Shown piece after piece: positions 49,627 through 53,556 of a stretch of DNA of 53,556 nt. Source of the DNA: a virus; IMG/VR virus record IMGVR_UViG_3300004184_000007, positions 1-53,556 of that record, one strand, 5' to 3'. The notes beneath the pieces are model-generated. The model was given only the letters and a program-made list of their open reading frames with translations. It was not told the origin of the DNA and did not search any database. Made by a program: the position numbers and the translations under genes. Positions within the stretch are counted from its first letter, which is position 1. Every line of letters begins with the position of its first letter.

Positions 49627-49886
49627 CCCCCCAGCTCGTCCAGATCGCCATCGGGCTCATCGGCGCGCTCCTCGGGATCGCGGTCACCTGGGGCTCGCAG
49701 CGCCGCACCGTCGACCAGCTCACCGAGGCCGTGAAGGAGCTCACGAAGAAGATCGAGCTCATCGCGGCGCTGGAAAAGGCCGACGCGCTCCACGCCCAGG
49801 AGGCTGTGCACCAGCGCGAGGCCTACGCGCGCCTGGAGTCCCGCGTCGACCGCCTCGAAGAGCGCGTCTCGTCGCTGCCCCGCTGA
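49623..49886 (+). CDS. Membrane plus coiled-coil protein (spanin/holin-like)
   Basis: Protein of 87 aa from GTG 49623. One N-terminal transmembrane helix (LVQIAIGLIGALLGIAVTWG) then a continuous coiled coil (VDQLTEAVKELTKKIELIAA ... YARLESRVDRLEERVSSL). This build fits an inner-membrane spanin or a XhlA-type lysis protein and its place opens the lysis/host block. Which of the two cannot be decided. Confidence 0.55.
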   Translation: MTPQLVQIAIGLIGALLGIAVTWGSQRRTVDQLTEAVKELTKKIELIAALEKADALHAQEAVHQREAYARLESRVDRLEERVSSLPR

Positions 49887-49900
49887 CCCCTGCGGGGGTC
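49885..49900 (+). terminator. Hairpin overlapping the stop of the coiled-coil gene
   Basis: GACCCC paired with GGGGTC around a TGCG tetraloop, followed within ten bases by a short CTTTCT stretch. A weak intrinsic terminator or attenuator between tail and lysis genes. Confidence 0.35.
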
Positions 49901-49933
49901 TGCCGCCTTTCTGCCACCCGAAGGAGCCCTTCC

Positions 49934-50431
49934 ATGTTCTCGACCATCCTCCACGCCCTCACCGCCTTCGTCGCCGCACACCCCGGCGGCGCCGCGTGGC
50001 TCGCGGCCACCCTGCTGGCGATCTACCGCACACGCACCCCGGCGCAGTGGGTCGCTCTCGGCGAGTCCAAGGCGCGCCTCCAGGGCCTCTTCAAGATGGC
50101 GCGCGGCGCGGGCTTCGACCCGACCCGCGTGCTCGACGGCGCCGTGCAGACCATCACCGGCCATCGCATCCCCGACCCGCGGGAGCTGGTGATCGCCTCG
50201 CAGGCCGCCGAGCTCGCGCAGCTCCGCGCCGAGCTCGCGGCCTACCAGCGCCGCGTCGGCGAGTCGCACGCGGTGACGCAGCCGATGGGTGATCCGACCG
50301 CACAGGCCAGCGGTTCGCGCGCGGGCAGTCCGCCCAGCTTCGACCCGCAGCAGCGCCAGACGATCGCCCCCGAGGTCGCCGCGCAGCTCGCTGACGAGGT
50401 GGTCCCCCGCGACCCATCCGCCACCCGCTGA
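49934..50431 (+). CDS. Hypothetical membrane-anchored protein
   Basis: Protein of 165 aa with AAGGAG before the ATG. One N-terminal membrane helix (ILHALTAFVAAHPGGAAWLA then ATLLAIYRTR), followed by a charged helical domain (ESKARLQGLFKMARGAGFDP) and a Pro/Gln/Ser-rich tail. Could be a holin-like or virion membrane protein. No family recognised. Confidence 0.45.
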   Translation: MFSTILHALTAFVAAHPGGAAWLAATLLAIYRTRTPAQWVALGESKARLQGLFKMARGAGFDPTRVLDGAVQTITGHRIPDPRELVIASQAAELAQLRAELAAYQRRVGESHAVTQPMGDPTAQASGSRAGSPPSFDPQQRQTIAPEVAAQLADEVVPRDPSATR

Positions 50432-50472
50432 CCTCTCCCGCTCTTACTCACCCACGTAAGGAATCCACGCCC

Positions 50473-51063
50473 ATGAAGAAGCTCATCCTCCTCGCCTTCC
50501 TCGCCGTCGCCTCCCTCGCGAGCTGCACCCCGCCGCCCCCGCCCGCCGACGGCGGCGTCCCGGTGGTCACCCCCTCGGACTGGACGCGCACCGCGCACCT
50601 GTCCGTCACCGTCGGCCGCGGCCTCATCGTCGTGGCGCGGCCCATCGTCGAGGCCCTCGCCGTCGACCCGGGGCGCACCCGCGCCCGCCGCGCCTTCGAC
50701 GCCGCCGACCAGGCGCTCCTCGGGCTCGACCACGCGCTCTCGGCCTACGAGGCCCGCGGCGGCGACCGCTGCGCGGCCTACGCGGCGACGGGCGGGGCGA
50801 TCGTCGCGCTGCACGAGCTCGCGCAGGTGCTGGCCGACAACGGCATCGCGCTGGGGGTGCCCCTCGGTCGCGTGGTCGACCTCGTTGCGTCGGTGGCGGA
50901 CACGCTGGTCCCTGCCTGTCAGGTGGATGCTGGCTTCGCGTCGGCGGGCGGCCGGGTCAACGGGCAGCTGCGGGCCATCGAGGATGCCGCTCGGCTGCGG
51001 GGCGTGATCCTGCGGCGGGACCTCGACGGGATCGCGCCGGCGCTCGACGGGGGTGTGCGGTGA
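50473..51063 (+). CDS. Lipoprotein, unknown function
   Basis: Protein of 196 aa with a lipoprotein signal (MKKLILLAFLAVASLASC, Cys18), then a Pro-rich spacer and helical domain (VTVGRGLIVVARPIVEALAV, QALLGLDHALSAYEARGG). Two further Cys are present. It could be an outer-membrane component of lysis or of superinfection exclusion; at this length it is unlike typical outer spanins. Followed without gap by the Acb2-like gene. Confidence 0.6.
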   Translation: MKKLILLAFLAVASLASCTPPPPPADGGVPVVTPSDWTRTAHLSVTVGRGLIVVARPIVEALAVDPGRTRARRAFDAADQALLGLDHALSAYEARGGDRCAAYAATGGAIVALHELAQVLADNGIALGVPLGRVVDLVASVADTLVPACQVDAGFASAGGRVNGQLRAIEDAARLRGVILRRDLDGIAPALDGGVR

Positions 51064-51260
51064 AGGAGCATATCCTCCAGTTCTTCGCGTGGTCGCACCT
51101 CCCGGAGCGCCTGCAGGCCGTGTCGCGTCCGTTCGGTGAGTTGGCCGATACCATCGTCGCGACGCTGCCGCGGAACCCCGAGCGAACCGTCGCGCTCCGC
51201 AAGCTCCTCGAAGCGAAGGACGCTGCTGTGCGCGCCGCGCTCGCGAAGGAGGATGCCTGA
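51060..51260 (+). CDS. acb2: Acb2-like anti-CBASS protein (cyclic-nucleotide sponge)
   Basis: Protein of 66 aa from GTG 51060, overlapping the lipoprotein stop. The whole length fits Acb2/T4 Vs.4: FFAWSHLPERLQAVSRPFGE followed by the signature LPRNPERTVALRKLLEAKDA and AVRAAL, a helical hairpin. Family members form hexamers that bind and sequester cyclic di- and trinucleotides made by CBASS sensors, so the effector is never triggered. Key Arg/Thr/Lys residues of the second helix are present. Overlapping the next start as well, so it is made with the neighbouring genes. No other known anti-defence gene seen nearby. Confidence 0.82.
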   Translation: MKEHILQFFAWSHLPERLQAVSRPFGELADTIVATLPRNPERTVALRKLLEAKDAAVRAALAKEDA

Positions 51261-51580
51261 TGGTCGCCATCGACCTGCGCCGCACCTGCCCCGTCACCGT
51301 CGTCGAGGACATCGACGCGCCCGGCACCGCGCCGGGCTCCATCGAAGTCCGTGGCGCGGGCACCGAATATGGCGGCTACGGCTACGCCTGCCCGGGCTGC
51401 GGCTCGCTCTCCTTCCTCGCGATCGGCTCGGAGAACCCGTCGCCGCGCTGGCGCGTCACCGCTGGCGACGTCGCGAAGCCCGAGACCGTCTCCCTCTCGC
51501 CGTCGATCCTGCACAGCGTCGAGCGCGGCGGCTGCGGCTGGCATGGCTACCTCACCAACGGAGTCCTCGCCCCATGCTGA
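51260..51580 (+). CDS. DUF6527-like zinc protein
   Basis: Protein of 106 aa. YACPGCGSLSFLAIG (CxxC), PRWRVTAGDVAKPETVSLSP-SILHSV and GGCGWHGYL follow the DUF6527 pattern (Cys pair, a buried Pro-Ser, GCxWHxxL) of small phage proteins that are often misnamed ammonia monooxygenase. Likely a zinc-stabilised fold. Function not known; between Acb2 and a peptidase gene, both overlapping. Confidence 0.65.
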   Translation: MVAIDLRRTCPVTVVEDIDAPGTAPGSIEVRGAGTEYGGYGYACPGCGSLSFLAIGSENPSPRWRVTAGDVAKPETVSLSPSILHSVERGGCGWHGYLTNGVLAPC

Positions 51581-52329
51581 ACACTCCCCGCGCCCTCGGC
51601 TGGCACCCGCCCGAGTCCCGCGGTCGCGCCCCTCACCAGGGCCTCCGCGTCGCCACCCCAGGCGGCTTCGCCGCGCTGCGCCCCGAGGTGCTGCTCGAGC
51701 ACCTGCCGCCGGTCTACGACCAGGGCTCCGTCGGCTCCTGCACCGCGCAGGCCCTCGCGTGCGCCGTCGAGGCGCTGCTCCCGCGCGCCGGGTACGCGGC
51801 CGAGCGGCCCGACCGCGCGATGCTCTACCGCCGCGAGCGCGACATGATCGGCACGCCCTACGAGGACTCCGGCGCGATCCTCGCCGACGGCGTCGAGGCG
51901 CTGCGGCGCGGCTGGGAGCCCGAGGCCATCGAGCCCCCGCCCTTCTTCGACCGCAGCTGGCGCGAGCAGGCACCCACCCTCCCGGCGACGGCGCCGCGGC
52001 TGGTGTCCGCCGAAGCGCTCGACTTCGACGCGTTGACGATCGCGACGGAGCTGGACGCGGGGCACGTCGTCGTGGTCGGGCTCAGCGTCACCGAGCAGTG
52101 GTCTGCGGCCTGGGGCGTCGAGGCGCTCCCGGAGCCCGGCGGCCGGGTGATCGGCGGGCACGCCGTGGCGCTGGTGGGCTACAGCCTCCCGCGCCGCTGC
52201 TGGGTCGTGCGCAACAGCTGGGGCCCGCAGTGGGGCACGGGTGGCAGCGCGCTCCTCCCGTGGGCATGGACGGAGATGCCCTGGTGCGGCGAGGCGCACA
52301 GCCTCCGCGCCGTGCGGAGGGCATCGTGA
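51574..52329 (+). CDS. C1A papain-like cysteine peptidase
   Basis: Protein of 251 aa. The complete triad is visible: oxyanion Gln50 and nucleophile Cys56 in VYDQGSVGSCTAQALA, His196 in IGGHAVALVGY, and Asn214 in VRNSWGPQWG. It lacks a signal peptide and a recognisable pro-domain, so it acts inside the cell, in the virion, or after lysis. It starts inside the DUF6527 stop, so the two are translated together. Substrate unknown; possible targets are host proteins at takeover, or the cell envelope after release. Confidence 0.85.
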   Translation: MLNTPRALGWHPPESRGRAPHQGLRVATPGGFAALRPEVLLEHLPPVYDQGSVGSCTAQALACAVEALLPRAGYAAERPDRAMLYRRERDMIGTPYEDSGAILADGVEALRRGWEPEAIEPPPFFDRSWREQAPTLPATAPRLVSAEALDFDALTIATELDAGHVVVVGLSVTEQWSAAWGVEALPEPGGRVIGGHAVALVGYSLPRRCWVVRNSWGPQWGTGGSALLPWAWTEMPWCGEAHSLRAVRRAS

Positions 52330-52526
52330 GGCGCGCCCTCGTGCTGGCGCTCCTGCTCTCGGGCTGCGCCGACGCCGTGCGCATCTCCGTTGCCGCGGGC
52401 CGGGTGGTCTGCGGCGCCCTCGGGTGCCCGTGCACGTCGGCCGCGTCGAGCGGCGGCGCGCTGCTGGGCTTCGACGTGTACCCCGACGGCGGGGTGCGGC
52501 CGGTCTACGCGGGAGAGGGACGATGA
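52326..52526 (+). CDS. Tiny lipoprotein
   Basis: Protein of 66 aa from GTG 52326 (GTGA overlap with the peptidase). Signal with Cys14 after ALLLSG (VRRALVLALLLSGC), then a short Cys/Gly/Ala part with CGALGCPCTSAASS. Size and lipid anchor suit an outer-membrane spanin, which would pair with the membrane/coiled-coil protein encoded at 49623; this is inference. Confidence 0.5.
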   Translation: MRRALVLALLLSGCADAVRISVAAGRVVCGALGCPCTSAASSGGALLGFDVYPDGGVRPVYAGEGR

Positions 52527-53556
52527 ACATCAACACCGTGATCGAGTCGGCCGAGAGCGTCGTGCAGGAGCAGCTCCGCAAGAGCGCTCCGCCGCGACCG
52601 CTCACCCGCCGCCACGCGCTCACCCTCTGGTCTGGCGACGGCCTGCCCTCGGCCGTGCAGGTCGCCACGCCGCTCCTGCTCGACGCGCGCCCCGCCGTCG
52701 TCCAGCTCCATGCGGGGCCCCAGGGCCTGCGCGACCACCTGCGCGCCGCGGCCTTCCGCGTGCGGGCGACGCTCCCCGACGTCGCGCTCTGGGTGGGCGT
52801 CGCCTGGGACGGCTGGGTGGACGAGGTCACCGCGGCGACGGTCGACCGCGTGATCGAGCGCGTGTACCTCCCGGCGGCGAAGGCCGCGCGGGACATCGGC
52901 GCCGAGCTGCTGGTGATCAACTCGGAGGCGGCGGGCAAGGTGCACCCCAAGGCCGCGCGGCTGCTCGCGTGCGTGGCCATCGACCGCATCCGCGCCGAGT
53001 GCCCGGGGCTGGCGATCGGCCACACGGCCTACGACCACCCGCACTACCACCCCGAAGAGCGCGACCACGGCGGGAAGATCGACCCCGACGAGGAGGGCTA
53101 CCCCTGGTCGGCCTACCTCGGCGGGGCGCAGGCGAAGGCCGCCGGCGTCGAGCTCCCGAAGAGCGGCCCCGTCGACCTCGAGCTGCCGCAGCGGTACGCC
53201 GCGCCCGCGAAGCCCGAGGGGCGGCCGCAGCCGATGGCGGGCGTCGGGTCGCTGCAGCGACGCATCGCGGGCTCCCGCGCCAGCTTCGCCCGCGCCGCGG
53301 CGCTTGGGTGGATCGACCCGGCCGTCCCGGTGCTCAGCTACGTCCAGGCGCACCACGTCGACGCGCGGGACACCGCGGCGGTCGGGGCCTCGCAGCCGCT
53401 GGCGCTCTGGGCGGCGCCGACGCGGCTCGACGACCACGGGCGGCGGGCGCTCCGGGTGCTCTGCGCGGCTGAGCGCGGGGAGCTCGGCGCGGACCTCGGG
53501 CAGACCGACTGGCCGGTGATCACCGCCTGGGCGCAGGGGCGCGTCGGGGCCGTGGG
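52523..53556 (+). CDS. Putative lysis enzyme or virion protein (partial)
   Basis: Starts at ATG 52523 and is open to the window end (344 codons so far). The visible part has alternating beta/alpha elements (VALWVGVAWDGWVDEVTAAT, VIERVYLPAAKAARDIGAEL, LLVINSEAAGKVHPKAARLL and a His-rich HTAYDHPHYHPEERDHGG) suggestive of a TIM-barrel hydrolase, but no catalytic signature that I can name. In the lysis block and coupled to the tiny lipoprotein gene, so an endolysin-like function is the leading guess. Confidence 0.4.
   Translation, partial: MNINTVIESAESVVQEQLRKSAPPRPLTRRHALTLWSGDGLPSAVQVATPLLLDARPAVVQLHAGPQGLRDHLRAAAFRVRATLPDVALWVGVAWDGWVDEVTAATVDRVIERVYLPAAKAARDIGAELLVINSEAAGKVHPKAARLLACVAIDRIRAECPGLAIGHTAYDHPHYHPEERDHGGKIDPDEEGYPWSAYLGGAQAKAAGVELPKSGPVDLELPQRYAAPAKPEGRPQPMAGVGSLQRRIAGSRASFARAAALGWIDPAVPVLSYVQAHHVDARDTAAVGASQPLALWAAPTRLDDHGRRALRVLCAAERGELGADLGQTDWPVITAWAQGRVGAV

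Overview
The window reads as one nearly complete temperate phage or prophage in a very GC-rich bacterium, with third codon positions almost saturated with G/C. It starts in the 3' end of a tRNA gene (the likely attachment site), immediately followed by an integrase gene, and ends inside an open gene of the lysis/host-interaction block, so both ends are cut. No host genes other than the tRNA remnant are seen. A Myxococcota host is the best guess (inference): a phage-borne lipoprotein carries a Cys/Asp-rich DADGDG...CDD...CNGFDDNCDG segment of the kind frequent in secreted myxobacterial proteins, and base composition fits.

Layout. (1) 1-10403, minus strand: a tightly coupled early-left operon driven by promoter pL (10447-10475). 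In order of transcription it encodes four small proteins, a Cas4/RecB-like nuclease, a Sak4/RecA-like ATPase, an SSB-like protein with a DDIPF tail, a YfdQ/DUF2303 protein and its partner, several unknown small proteins, a HTH protein that may be the excisionase, and a tyrosine integrase whose frame runs into the tRNA. (2) 10404-11801: the immunity region, with an ImmA-like metallopeptidase, an XRE repressor and an array of GTAGCTAC operators in 65-bp tandem repeats; pL and pR are twin promoters with an operator on each -10 box. (3) 11802-23904, plus strand: Cro-like regulator, a multi-HTH/Myb-like protein and a replication block (DnaQ-like exonuclease, dATP/dGTP hydrolase-like protein, SF2 helicase, VRR-NUC nuclease, DinG/XPD-type helicase, 1049-aa primase-helicase with an iteron-flanked AT-rich candidate origin inside its 3' end). 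(4) 23908-49626: packaging, head and contractile-tail genes in the gene order of phage Mu (TerS, TerL, DUF935 portal, protease with nested scaffold, DUF2190, capsid, gp36, gp10-like, gp37, sheath, tube, tail chaperone with -1 extension, tape measure, gpN, gpP, gp45-gp48, fibres), but no Mu transposase. Two accessory cassettes interrupt this module: a gene pair at 41484-42132 between gp46 and gp47, and a mixed-strand island at 43705-46773 between gp47 and gp48 that holds the lipoprotein, three small genes and a TPR protein coupled to a TacT-type GNAT acetyltransferase. (5) 49623-53556: membrane/coiled-coil protein, lipoproteins, a protein matching the anti-CBASS family Acb2, a DUF6527-like zinc protein, a C1A papain-like peptidase, a tiny lipoprotein and a final partial protein.

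Together these describe a lambda-like life cycle (site-specific integration, repressor/antirepressor switch, recombination and theta-type replication genes) joined to a Mu-like virion. The most notable features are the Acb2 gene, the TPR-GNAT cassette, the operator array and the candidate origin. All assignments come from reading motifs and gene order; no database search was run.
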